A DNA stretch of 24,977 nucleotides, taken from contig DDHP01000015.1 in NCBI GenBank assembly GCA_002338145.1, positions 1 through 24,977 on the forward strand, in the 5' to 3' direction. The position numbers were made by a program, and so were the translations under genes. Positions 5,978-13,831 of this stretch are shown in pieces. The stretch's first letter is position 1, and each line of letters opens with the position of its first letter. Origin of the DNA: Deferribacteraceae bacterium UBA1873 (GTDB lineage: Bacteria; Chrysiogenota; Deferribacteres; Deferribacterales; Flexistipitaceae). The notes under the pieces are model-generated. The model was not told the origin of the DNA and ran no database searches. It was given only the letters and a program-made list of their open reading frames with translations.

Positions 5978-7458
5978 TTCAATCACTAACTCCGGTGTAT
6001 GCTGTTCTGGTCTCGCTGATTGCAATCATACCTATATATCTCTCCCGTAACAATCCCAATCTCCGGGAGTTCTGGACGATTTTGGCGGCTATTGTAAAAT
6101 TTATAATTGTATTATCACTAATTCCACCTTTGATAAATGGGCACACTGTCGGAATTAATCTTTTTGAAATATTGCCGGGCATCAGCTTCGGCTTTCGGGT
6201 GGATTCACTCGGTCTGATTTTTGCGCTTATGGCTTCATTCTTATGGATACTCACTTCGTTTTATTCCATCGGCTATATGAGAAGTCTGAAGGAGCATAAC
6301 CAGACACGTTATTTTGTATGTTTTGCCGGCTCACTTTCGGCGACCATAGGAGCGGCTTTCGCTGCAAATTTGTTTACCATGTATATATTTTACGAAGCAC
6401 TGACGCTGTTTACCTATCCATTGATAGCTCATGAGGAAACCGATGAAGCATTCAGAGGGGCAAGGATATACCTGATTTATCTTCTCGGGACGTCTATAGC
6501 ATTTTTACTGCCTGCAATTATAGGTACTTATCTGGCGGCAGGATCTCTGGAATTTGTTAACGGGGGGCTACTTGCTGCAACAGCTTCAAAAGGGCTGAGC
6601 AGTACTTTCTTAGTTGTACTATTTGCCCTCTTTATACTTGGTATAGCCAAGGCTGCAATTATGCCATTACACTCATGGCTGCCCAATGCAATGGTTGCAC
6701 CCACTCCGGTAAGTGCACTTCTGCACGCTGTTGCTGTGGTCAAAATGGGGGTTTTTGTTGTACTTAGGGTTGTTCTGTACGTTTTTGGTATTGATCTTAT
6801 GTCCGCCTTGGGGATAGGAACTTTTTTGGCATATTTTGCAAGTTTTACCATACTCCTGGCATCCATTATTGCTCTGAGGCAGGACAATATCAAAGCGAGA
6901 TTAGCGTACTCAACCATCAGTCAGCTATCATATATTGTTGTAGGGGTATCACTTCTCAGTTTAAGCGGTGTTAAGGGCTCTATTCTGCATATTGTTGTGC
7001 ACGCTTTTTCCAAAATTACTCTTTTTTTCTGGGCAGGAGCAATGGCTGTTGGAGCCCATAAGAAATATGTCAGTCAGCTGTCCGGAATTGCAAAAAAAAT
7101 GCCTGTAAGCATGGCAATATTTACCGTTGGAGCTCTTTCTCTCATCGGTCTGCCGCCTTTCAGCGGTTTTTTGAGTAAATGGTATTTGTTAAAAGGCAGC
7201 CTGGAAGCCGGACTGGTACCGATTGCATTTGTTTTTATGATAAGCTCATTTTTGAATGCATGCTATTTTCTTCCCATAATATATATTGCTTATTTCGGAA
7301 AAATATCTCCGGAGGATGAAAAAGATTCTCATATAAAAGAAGCACCAAAAATGATGTTAGTGCCGATGTGCATAACTGCGACTATGGTTATACTTATTTT
7401 CTTCTTCCCGGGTATTGTTACAAGTTTAATAGACTTAGCTTTAAATGGTATATTTTAG
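5968..7458 (+). CDS. ND5/MrpD-like proton-channel subunit, second copy
   Basis: 496 residues, about 14 helices. Conserved residues: Glu143 in YFYE-type context (IFYEALTLFTYPLIAHEE), Lys228 in GIAKAAIMPLHSWLPNAM and Lys259 in HAVAVVKMGVFVV, at the same sequence positions as in the preceding subunit. HIVVHAFSKITLFFWAG matches later helix motifs. It belongs to the proton_antipo_M superfamily; by style it is closer to NuoM/MbhH-type subunits than to MnhA, whose extra C-terminal domains it lacks. The start overlaps the previous gene by 10 bp. It probably adds another ion-translocating channel to the complex; whether it transports Na+, H+ or both cannot be read from sequence. Confidence 0.88.
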   Translation: MEMIQSLTPVYAVLVSLIAIIPIYLSRNNPNLREFWTILAAIVKFIIVLSLIPPLINGHTVGINLFEILPGISFGFRVDSLGLIFALMASFLWILTSFYSIGYMRSLKEHNQTRYFVCFAGSLSATIGAAFAANLFTMYIFYEALTLFTYPLIAHEETDEAFRGARIYLIYLLGTSIAFLLPAIIGTYLAAGSLEFVNGGLLAATASKGLSSTFLVVLFALFILGIAKAAIMPLHSWLPNAMVAPTPVSALLHAVAVVKMGVFVVLRVVLYVFGIDLMSALGIGTFLAYFASFTILLASIIALRQDNIKARLAYSTISQLSYIVVGVSLLSLSGVKGSILHIVVHAFSKITLFFWAGAMAVGAHKKYVSQLSGIAKKMPVSMAIFTVGALSLIGLPPFSGFLSKWYLLKGSLEAGLVPIAFVFMISSFLNACYFLPIIYIAYFGKISPEDEKDSHIKEAPKMMLVPMCITATMVILIFFFPGIVTSLIDLALNGIF

Positions 7459-7467
7459 GGAGAACAA

Positions 7468-7596
7468 ATGCAAAATAATCACAAGGAAAACAAAGACCGT
7501 TTAGAGCATGAGCCCGTAAAGGGATATAAAAAAGCTTTTGTAATTGCTTCTACTATAGCTTTTTTTTATCTTTTTATAATTTTTATATTTTCATAG
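7468..7596 (+). CDS. 42-residue single-helix membrane protein in the antiporter operon
   Basis: A small ORF with a good ribosome site (GGGAG, 5 bases before the ATG), 9 bases after the preceding stop and 11 before the next gene. Residues 1-22 are charged and polar (MQNNHKENKDRLEHEPVKGY then KK), residues 23-41 form one hydrophobic helix ending FIIFIFS. By the positive-inside rule the N-terminus would be cytoplasmic. I recognise no family. Its position and translation signals suggest an accessory subunit or assembly peptide of the antiporter complex, comparable in size to supernumerary helices; function is inferred from context only. Confidence 0.7.
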   Translation: MQNNHKENKDRLEHEPVKGYKKAFVIASTIAFFYLFIIFIFS

Positions 7597-7607
7597 AGGT
7601 TTAACTT

Positions 7608-7853
7608 ATGGAAAAAAAAGGTATTTTTGATAATCCGAGAAATCTGAAAATTTTACTTGCGGCATTATACATACTGTGCTTTGTAAGTTTTGCCGCGGAA
7701 CTTCTTATTCATAAGCACACCTATTTTGATTGGGAAAAATGGCCTTTGTTTTATGGAAGCTACGGCTTCATCAGCTGTGTTATGCTGGTTTTAGTGGCAA
7801 AATATATAGTAAGGCCTTTGATTATGCGAGATGAGGACTTTTATGATAGATAA
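7608..7853 (+). CDS. 81-residue two-helix membrane protein in the antiporter operon
   Basis: Two hydrophobic segments (about 14-34 and 48-68) joined by a short loop HKHTYFDWEKWPLFYGSYGF, with a charged C-terminal tail MRDEDFYDR. AGAGG precedes the ATG at good spacing. The sequence is not one of the Mrp A-G subunits. It lies between two antiporter-like subunits, overlapping the third by 11 bp from that gene's ATG at 7843, so a structural or assembly role in the same complex is likely. I do not recognise a named domain. Confidence 0.8.
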   Translation: MEKKGIFDNPRNLKILLAALYILCFVSFAAELLIHKHTYFDWEKWPLFYGSYGFISCVMLVLVAKYIVRPLIMRDEDFYDR

Positions 7854-9576
7854 CTTTCCGCCTTTTGCAGTATTCTACCTTGGCAGCCTTCTTGTACTTC
7901 TAACTAAAGGCAGAATACGCAATACAATCCTGGTGGCTGTACCGGTTATCAGCTTTATTCTGTTGACAAATGTCGATGCTGGAAAATATCTTGAATACTC
8001 ATTTTTAGATTATACGCTGAATCTTTACAGAGTTGACAAGCTTTCTTCAGTTTTTGGTTATGCATTCCTGATAATAAGTGTTGCTATAGCATTTTACGGA
8101 TTTCATGTTAAAAACAATAAAGAATATGTTATTGGCTTGATATATGCCGGAAGCGGCTTAGGAGCAGTTTTTGCCGGTGATCTTCTGACACTTTATTTCT
8201 TCTGGGAAGTAATGACAATAGCTTCAACTTTCATAATATGGAATGGCAAAACCAAAGATTGCATACAAGCAGGTTTCAGATACTTCCTTTTTCATTTGGC
8301 CGGTGGACTGATTTTATTGTTTGGAATTATTCTTTATATTTCTGAGACAGGCAGTACAGAGTTTGTGCATATGGGATGGACTGACCTGGCTACAGGTCTC
8401 ATAATGCTGGGCTTTGGAGTAAATGCTGCTTGGCCACTTTTGCATACATGGCTTGTGGATGCATATCCAAAGGGAAGTTTTTTTGGTACGGTAATGCTAA
8501 CTGTTTTCACAACTAAAACAGCCATCTATACCCTGGCAAGAGGTTTTTCCGGTGAAGAATTGCTGATTGTAGTAGGTGCCGTAATGACAGCTTTTCCCAT
8601 TTTTTATGCTGTCCTGGTAAATGATTTAAGAAAAGTACTGTCATACAGTTTAATTAACCAGCTGGGTTTTATGGTGGCAGGTATAGGTGTGGGTACCACC
8701 CTGGCTATAAACGGGGCAGTGGGGCAGGCATTTGTTCATATAATGTTTAAATCTTTATTGTTTATGGGAATGGGTGCTGTTTTTTACCGAACCGGTAAAA
8801 TTAATGCCACAGACTTGGGAGGACTTTACAAATATATGCCATGGACTACAGTTTTTACAATAGTAGGTGCACTTACTATATCAACATTTCCATTTTTTAG
8901 TGCTTTTGTTACCAAGTCCATGATTTTATCATCAATAGCGCATGAAGGCTACGGTATTGTGTGGCTGACATTGGTGTTTGCCTCTGCAGGCGTCTTGCAT
9001 CATTCAGGAATAAAAATTCCTTATTTTGCTTTTTTTAGTCACGACAGTGGATTAAGGCCGAAGGAAGCCCCCTGGAATATGCTTGTTGCCATGGGTTTTC
9101 TGGCAGGATTAAATATTTTACTTGGTATATATCCCGCCCCTTTAATTAATATTTTGCCCTATGAAGTCAGTTACAATCCCTATACCTTAGGCCATGTCAT
9201 ATACCAATATCAGTTATTACTATTCTCCATTTTAGCTTTTACACTACTTTTAAGATCGGGGGTTTACCCTGCTGAAATAAGGGCTATAAATTTAGATTTT
9301 GATTACTTTTACAGGAAAGCTGGTACTATTTTCATGAAATTTGAGGATAATTACATACTTCCCTGCTTCAACTTTTTTAAAAAACTGTTTTTTGAATCCA
9401 TACCATCTCTCCTGAATTATTTAACAAAGGACCCTGTTAAACTTATTTACCGGGTTTTGGAAGATGAACCTATGGGAGACGATGGGATTAAAATGCAGGG
9501 TTGGCTTATTGGTTGGTCTGTCTTCGTTGTAACGGTTTTTCTTGTTATCTATCTGTTAGTCTTCATGCATTTTTAG
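7843..9576 (+). CDS. ND5/MrpD-like proton-channel subunit, third copy, with extended C-terminus
   Basis: 577 residues from the ATG at 7843, preferred over the ATG at 7831 because GAGG precedes it and nothing precedes the other. The antiporter fold is recognisable: Glu122 in YFFWEVMTIASTF, HTWLVDAYPKG at 201-211, Lys225 in VFTTKTAIYTL, and HIMFKSLLFMGMGAV. At the position of the helix-7 lysine the sequence reads GVNAAWPLLHTW, so Asn194 replaces Lys. After about residue 480 there is an extra region with a long amphipathic or soluble stretch (FDYFYRKAGTIFMKFEDNY) and a final helix. It overlaps phoR tail to tail by 4 bp. It is probably a third membrane channel-like subunit. Confidence 0.87.
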   Translation: MIDNFPPFAVFYLGSLLVLLTKGRIRNTILVAVPVISFILLTNVDAGKYLEYSFLDYTLNLYRVDKLSSVFGYAFLIISVAIAFYGFHVKNNKEYVIGLIYAGSGLGAVFAGDLLTLYFFWEVMTIASTFIIWNGKTKDCIQAGFRYFLFHLAGGLILLFGIILYISETGSTEFVHMGWTDLATGLIMLGFGVNAAWPLLHTWLVDAYPKGSFFGTVMLTVFTTKTAIYTLARGFSGEELLIVVGAVMTAFPIFYAVLVNDLRKVLSYSLINQLGFMVAGIGVGTTLAINGAVGQAFVHIMFKSLLFMGMGAVFYRTGKINATDLGGLYKYMPWTTVFTIVGALTISTFPFFSAFVTKSMILSSIAHEGYGIVWLTLVFASAGVLHHSGIKIPYFAFFSHDSGLRPKEAPWNMLVAMGFLAGLNILLGIYPAPLINILPYEVSYNPYTLGHVIYQYQLLLFSILAFTLLLRSGVYPAEIRAINLDFDYFYRKAGTIFMKFEDNYILPCFNFFKKLFFESIPSLLNYLTKDPVKLIYRVLEDEPMGDDGIKMQGWLIGWSVFVVTVFLVIYLLVFMHF

Positions 9577-11279
9577 ACTTTTCCTTTCAGATATACCTGA
9601 AATGAGTTCCCGCCGTAGCTATTGGTCTTAAGCTTTACAACACCCTCATAAAGGCTGGCTATATGCTTAACAATTGATAGCCCGAGTCCTGTCCCCGAAT
9701 ATTGCTTATTCCTTGATTTTGAACATGTATAAAAACGTTCAAAAATTCTGTCCCTGTCTGCTTCAGGAATTCTCGGCCCTTCATCATCAACAGTTACCAC
9801 TAAATAATCACCGCTTTTCTTCAGAAAAACATCTATTTTATCACCATCACTGTACTTTACCGCATTATCCACCAAGTTGGTTATTATACTGTACAGATGC
9901 TCATTAAAAATATTAACATTTAAATCATCAACCTGAAAATTAACAGATATACCTTTGGTAGCGCTGTAAAGGGTTTCCAAATCTTCTTTCATTTGCACTA
10001 AATTTACGGACTCATCCACTTCAAAATCATCACCCACAGATTCTAATTTATGAAGTTCCACTATGTCATTAATCAATTCATTCAACCTGTTGGATGAAGA
10101 ATAAATTGTCTGCAAAAACTTTTTCCTGGTCTTAGTATCCAAGCTATCGTTACTAATCAGAGTTTCGGCATAATTCATAATCATAGAAATAGGTGTTTTT
10201 AATTCATGAGAAATGTTGCCGGTCAGCTCAGCTTTGAATAATTCATATTTTATGCGTCCGGTAATATCGTGAATAATAACAAGTTTTTGACTATCCAGCG
10301 TATTCAGATACACTTCAAAAACCTTTTCTCTAAAAGGTATCTGTGTTCTTTTTATATTATCTTTTTGCATGATATCATCAAAGAAGTTAATTAACTCAGC
10401 ATCATTCAGTGCTTTGTGGAGGTTGTCACCTATTTTCAAATTAACATCAAAAAGCTCAAGAAAACTGTCATTTACATGAATAATATTATTATCCAAATCA
10501 GTTAAAATGATACCTTCATCCATCACTGTAAAAATCAGCTTTAATTTTTCCTGCTCATTTTTAATAGTATTCTGTTTCTGCAGCATAGCATTATAGATTT
10601 TATAAATCAAAGAAGCTATTTTAGCCATATGAGCATCTCGAAACCTTGGGAAATGAATATTCGTTTTTCCATCCTCAATATTATCTGCAATATAGTTAAG
10701 CTTTTGAATCGGGAGGGAAAATTTTCTTGCAAGCAAGGCAGCAATAATACCGATTGTTATTGTTAAAACAGCAAAAACAATACTCATTTGAAGGTTGATA
10801 CTGTTCTCAATTTCTGTCAGATAAAAAAGCGGATATGCTAATCGCAGGACATTTCCGTTAGGCAACGTTTTGGCAAAATAGAATAATTTTTCATTAACAG
10901 TTTTGCTGTATCTGATGCTGCTGCCCTCTCCCTTTGCGTAGGCAGCTTTTATTTCTGGTCTGTTTGCATGATTATCAAGATGCTGAATTTCGCTGTAGCC
11001 TACGTCAGAGTCAATCAGGACCCGCCCCGATTTGTCAATAAGGGTAAACCGCAAGGAGGTTTCCTCAGAAATATTCGAATATTTTTCATAAATAGCGGTA
11101 TCTCTTTCATTTACATCGATGAAATCTTCACTGGCTATAGTCCATTTCTGTTTAGTATCCTGTAGCAGCTGATTTCTCGCTTCGCCGCTCACAGTTTTTT
11201 GTATAAAAAAGAAGCTAAATATTAAAGTAATAAAAATGGGTAATGTGATAAGAAGAAAAAATTTTACAAACGTTTGCAT
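9573..11279 (-). CDS. phoR: PhoR-type sensor histidine kinase
   Basis: 568 residues: helix 1 at 5-26, a periplasmic sensor region of about 130 residues, helix 2 at 163-184, HAMP about 185-235, PAS about 245-345, then the kinase. The phosphorylation site is His358 in SHELKTP; N-box ITNLVDNAVKYS at 465-476; F-box IFERFY; G2-box GTGLGLSIVKHIA at 529-541. The G1 box reads DEGPRIP (499-505): the second glycine of DxGxGI is Arg503. It should phosphorylate the PhoB-type regulator encoded 3 bp upstream. PhoU as next neighbour indicates phosphate signalling. Tail-to-tail overlap of 4 bp with the antiporter operon. Confidence 0.87.
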   Translation of the reverse strand: MQTFVKFFLLITLPIFITLIFSFFFIQKTVSGEARNQLLQDTKQKWTIASEDFIDVNERDTAIYEKYSNISEETSLRFTLIDKSGRVLIDSDVGYSEIQHLDNHANRPEIKAAYAKGEGSSIRYSKTVNEKLFYFAKTLPNGNVLRLAYPLFYLTEIENSINLQMSIVFAVLTITIGIIAALLARKFSLPIQKLNYIADNIEDGKTNIHFPRFRDAHMAKIASLIYKIYNAMLQKQNTIKNEQEKLKLIFTVMDEGIILTDLDNNIIHVNDSFLELFDVNLKIGDNLHKALNDAELINFFDDIMQKDNIKRTQIPFREKVFEVYLNTLDSQKLVIIHDITGRIKYELFKAELTGNISHELKTPISMIMNYAETLISNDSLDTKTRKKFLQTIYSSSNRLNELINDIVELHKLESVGDDFEVDESVNLVQMKEDLETLYSATKGISVNFQVDDLNVNIFNEHLYSIITNLVDNAVKYSDGDKIDVFLKKSGDYLVVTVDDEGPRIPEADRDRIFERFYTCSKSRNKQYSGTGLGLSIVKHIASLYEGVVKLKTNSYGGNSFQVYLKGKV

Positions 11280-11282
11280 TAT

Positions 11283-11954
11283 CTATTCAACCTTATAGCC
11301 TATTTTAGGGATGGATTTGATAATATTTCCTTTTTTCCCTAATTTTTTTCTCAAAGAAGAGATATGAGAATCCACGGTTCTTGTATATACATCAGAATCG
11401 TATCCCCAAACTGTACTCAAAAGCTGATTTCTGGTGAACACCCTTTTGGGATGCTTCAGAAATAGCAAAAGCAGTTCAAATTCTTTGTGTGTCAGTGTAA
11501 CTTCTGCATTATCGCAAAATACCCGGTAATCATTTTCATCAACAACAAGGTTGTCATACTCAATAACTTTTCTATCCCTTGCATGAGGAGAACGCTTCAT
11601 AAGAACCTTAACCTTAGCAATGAGAACTTTTATGCTGAAAGGTTTTGTCAGATAATCATCAGCACCTGCTTCAAGGGCGTTTACAATATCATTTTCACTG
11701 CTTTTGGCAGAAATTATAATAACAGGTACATCCAAATATTTGGAATTTGATCTTATTAGATTGAGGAATTGTGTCCCTTTTAGCCCCGGTAGCATAATAT
11801 CAAGTAAAATCAAATCAGGAACAAATTCTTCTATAATAATTAAAGCATCATTGGCATTATCTGTATCGATTACAACATGCCCTTCGTTTTTCAAATTAAA
11901 TGTTATAATTTCTCTTAACGAATCTTCATCTTCTATTAGCAATATTTTACTCAT
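11283..11954 (-). CDS. phoB: PhoB-type response regulator (OmpR family)
   Basis: 223 residues from the ATG at 11954. A longer reading exists, but this start has GGAG 7 bases upstream and gives the standard MSKILLIEDE opening. Receiver domain 1-120: acidic pair Glu8/Asp9/Glu10, phosphorylated Asp52 in LILLDIMLPG, switch Ser in IISAKS and Lys104 in YLTKPF. A winged-helix DNA-binding domain of the Trans_reg_C type fills about 125-222, with LTHKEFELLLLFL and TVDSHISSLRKKLG. It probably activates phosphate-starvation genes. Its start overlaps phoU by 8 bp; phoR follows after 3 bp. Confidence 0.9.
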   Translation of the reverse strand: MSKILLIEDEDSLREIITFNLKNEGHVVIDTDNANDALIIIEEFVPDLILLDIMLPGLKGTQFLNLIRSNSKYLDVPVIIISAKSSENDIVNALEAGADDYLTKPFSIKVLIAKVKVLMKRSPHARDRKVIEYDNLVVDENDYRVFCDNAEVTLTHKEFELLLLFLKHPKRVFTRNQLLSTVWGYDSDVYTRTVDSHISSLRKKLGKKGNIIKSIPKIGYKVE

Positions 11955-12642
11955 CAGATTCTCCGAGTAACTCTTCAATATCATTATCGTCAAAAAAGGT
12001 GTGTTTGATTATTTTGCCGGTAACCATAAAATACACCAACTCAGCAATATTGGTGGCATGATCAGCTATACGCTCCAAACTACGGGTAATAAACATCAGT
12101 GAAATAGCACCCTTGGTTTTCCTTATATCTTCTGCAAGATAAGTAATCAGCTCCCGTAAAATCTGGCTGTGTAAATTATCTATATAATCATCCTTTTTAA
12201 TCACACTGAACGCAAGTTTAACATCTTTATTAAAATATGCTGTGACAGAATTTTTTACCATAGACGAAGCCGAATCAGCCATTTTGGGTAAATCTATATA
12301 AGGTTTTATCGGTGGGACCTGATTTAATTTTATAACTTCTTTGGAAATTTCTACACAATGATCGCCTATTCTCTCAAGATCAACAATAATTCTGAGTGCT
12401 GTTGTTATAAATCTTAAATCCACTGCTTTGGGCTCATATAAAGCCAGCGCTTTAAGACAAAATTCGTCTATCTGCGTATCATATGCATCAACTTCATCAT
12501 CGCGTTTTATGACTTCTTCTGCCAATGTGGAATCTCTGTCCACAAGTGAAACAATAGAATCCTCTATCATGGAAGTGGAAAGCTGACTCATTTTTGCTAA
12601 CATCTTTTTCAGTTCAAGGTACTCCATTTCTATTTTTTTCAT
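11947..12642 (-). CDS. phoU: Phosphate signalling regulator PhoU
   Basis: 231 residues, the usual PhoU length, with two repeated three-helix bundles. The metal-cluster motifs DLERIGDHCVEIS (first repeat) and SLERIADHATNIAE (second repeat) are clear, and each repeat opens with a DxxVDxxxxxI-type segment. PhoU links the Pst phosphate transporter to PhoR and damps the Pho response. GGAGAG lies before the ATG. First gene of phoU-phoB-phoR; no pst genes are in the window, so they would be elsewhere. A few extra C-terminal acidic residues (DDNDIEELLGESDE) are unremarkable. Confidence 0.93.
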   Translation of the reverse strand: MKKIEMEYLELKKMLAKMSQLSTSMIEDSIVSLVDRDSTLAEEVIKRDDEVDAYDTQIDEFCLKALALYEPKAVDLRFITTALRIIVDLERIGDHCVEISKEVIKLNQVPPIKPYIDLPKMADSASSMVKNSVTAYFNKDVKLAFSVIKKDDYIDNLHSQILRELITYLAEDIRKTKGAISLMFITRSLERIADHATNIAELVYFMVTGKIIKHTFFDDNDIEELLGESDE

Positions 12643-12667
12643 ATATCTCTCCGATTATTTATAAAGT

Positions 12668-12696
12668 ATTATATATTTTTCCAAACAAATACTCAA
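12668..12696 (-). promoter_or_regulatory. Promoter of phoU-phoB-phoR
   Basis: On the minus strand TTGAGT (12696-12691), 17-bp spacer, TATAAT (12673-12668). The -10 is perfect. The expected start is about 12661, leaving a leader of about 19 bases with GGAGAG before phoU. Confidence 0.7.
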
Positions 12697-12721
12697 TACG
12701 TTGTCTATTTTTAAGTCAAAT

Positions 12722-12750
12722 TTGTTATAAAGTTGTTAAAATAATGTAAA
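12722..12750 (+). promoter_or_regulatory. Candidate Pho box between phoU and the prolyl isomerase gene
   Basis: Three 7-mers with 11-bp periodicity and 4-bp A/T-rich spacers: TTGTTAT, TTGTTAA, ATGTAAA. This is the layout of a PhoB-type box (two 7-bp direct repeats 4 bp apart), though the core differs from CTGTCAT. It lies 26 bp upstream of the phoU -35 and about 39 bp upstream of the putative -35 of the rightward gene. The region is very AT-rich, so chance is a real alternative. Confidence 0.35.
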
Positions 12751-12788
12751 CAAATTATAAAAACACGTTAAATTATTTTTTTCTTTTA

Positions 12789-12816
12789 TTGAACTCTTGA
12801 AAAAATCATATATCAT
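12789..12816 (+). promoter_or_regulatory. Candidate promoter of the PpiC-type isomerase gene
   Basis: TTGAAC (12789-12794), 16-bp spacer, TATCAT (12811-12816); four or more matches in each hexamer. The leader would be about 25 bases and contains GAGAGGTAG before the ATG. Confidence 0.45.
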
Positions 12817-12848
12817 TGTGGGAACAAAATATATAAGAGAGGTAGTAT

Positions 12849-13802
12849 ATGAACGTTTTTAGGACTTTTTTGGCGGCTGCGGTTTGTCTGTTATTCGCAT
12901 CAGTCGTAACAGCGCAGAACAATGAAGATGTTGCCGCTGTTGTGGGAAACAAAAAAATTTACATGAGCGAAGTTAATGATGTTCTTGTAAATGTAATGAG
13001 ACAAAACGGTATTCCTGAGGGGCAAATAGATTTAAACTCTCCTCAGCTGGCTGAAGCACGAAAATCAGTTTTGGAAAATCTGGTCAACAGGGAACTGCTA
13101 TTATTAGAATCATCAAAAAACAAACCTGAGAACCTGGATGAGCTCGTTGACAACGAAATATCAAATATTAAATCAGAGTTTGAAACGGAAGAGGAGTATC
13201 AGCAAGCTCTACAGCAAAATCGAATGGATGAAGAAAAACTTGTTAGCCGTTTAAAAAAGAATATTCTTCTGGATCAATATGTAAACAATATCCAGGAAGA
13301 GGTAACAGTCAGCGAAAGTGAAATGAAAACATATTACAAAAACAATAAAAGCGATTTTCAGCAGAAAGAGCAGGTAAAGGTATCGCACATTATCATACTT
13401 TCCGGCAAGAACGGAAAATATGATAAACCGGAAGAAAAAATTAACGAAATCTATAAAAAGGTAAAAAACGGAGAATCTTTTAGTACACTGGCCAAAGAAT
13501 ATTCTGAAGACGGAAGTGCTCAAAATGGAGGCAGTTTAGGTTATATAACAAGAGGAACAACAGTTCCCTCTTTTGAGGAAAAAGCTTTTTCCACTGAAAT
13601 CGGAGAAGTAAGTGAGCCTTTTAAAACCAAATTTGGATATCATATTCTGAAAGTGGAAGATAAAAAAGAGGAAAAACAACTATCTTTCAATGAAGTTAAA
13701 GATGAGGTGGAACAGATATTAGTAGAGGAAAAAACCAAAAACAAACTTGATGAAAAGATTAATGAATTAAAGCAAAAATATGACGTGCAGATAAATATAT
13801 AA
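12849..13802 (+). CDS. Secreted PpiC/SurA-type peptidyl-prolyl cis-trans isomerase
   Basis: 317 residues. Signal peptide 1-22 (MNVFRTFLAAAVCLLFASVVTA, cleavage near Ala22-Gln23). Residues 25-150 form a SurA_N-like helical region with VVGNKKIYMSEV and LENLVNRELLL. A parvulin domain spans about 173-270, with KVSHIIIL, SFSTLAKEYSEDGSAQNGGSLGY (continuous in the protein) and FKTKFGYHILKVED. A charged helical tail closes the protein. It probably folds outer-membrane or periplasmic proteins, as SurA or PrsA do. No lipobox cysteine follows the signal peptide. The GAGAGG ribosome site supports the start. Which clients it serves is unknown. Confidence 0.88.
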   Translation: MNVFRTFLAAAVCLLFASVVTAQNNEDVAAVVGNKKIYMSEVNDVLVNVMRQNGIPEGQIDLNSPQLAEARKSVLENLVNRELLLLESSKNKPENLDELVDNEISNIKSEFETEEEYQQALQQNRMDEEKLVSRLKKNILLDQYVNNIQEEVTVSESEMKTYYKNNKSDFQQKEQVKVSHIIILSGKNGKYDKPEEKINEIYKKVKNGESFSTLAKEYSEDGSAQNGGSLGYITRGTTVPSFEEKAFSTEIGEVSEPFKTKFGYHILKVEDKKEEKQLSFNEVKDEVEQILVEEKTKNKLDEKINELKQKYDVQINI

Positions 13803-13803
13803 T

Positions 13804-13828
13804 AAAAGCCCTCTTCAAGAGGGCTTTT
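13804..13828. terminator. Bidirectional terminator between the isomerase and rubrerythrin genes
   Basis: AAAAGCCCTC and GAGGGCTTTT form a perfect stem around TTCAA, with T-runs on the 3' side in both directions. It occupies almost the whole 29-bp gap between two convergent genes. Confidence 0.92.
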
Positions 13829-13831
13829 ATA

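Noticed and set aside
7831..7842. Upstream ATG for the third antiporter subunit
   Set aside because: No ribosome site before it, whereas GAGG precedes the ATG at 7843.
2072..9576. Complex I or membrane-bound hydrogenase operon
   Set aside because: No NADH-binding, Fe-S, NiFe large or small subunit genes are present; MnhE/F/G/B signatures identify an Mrp-type module.
11955..11993. Longer N-terminus for PhoB
   Set aside because: It would lengthen the overlap with phoU and place extra residues before the standard MSKILLIEDE start, which has its own GGAG site.
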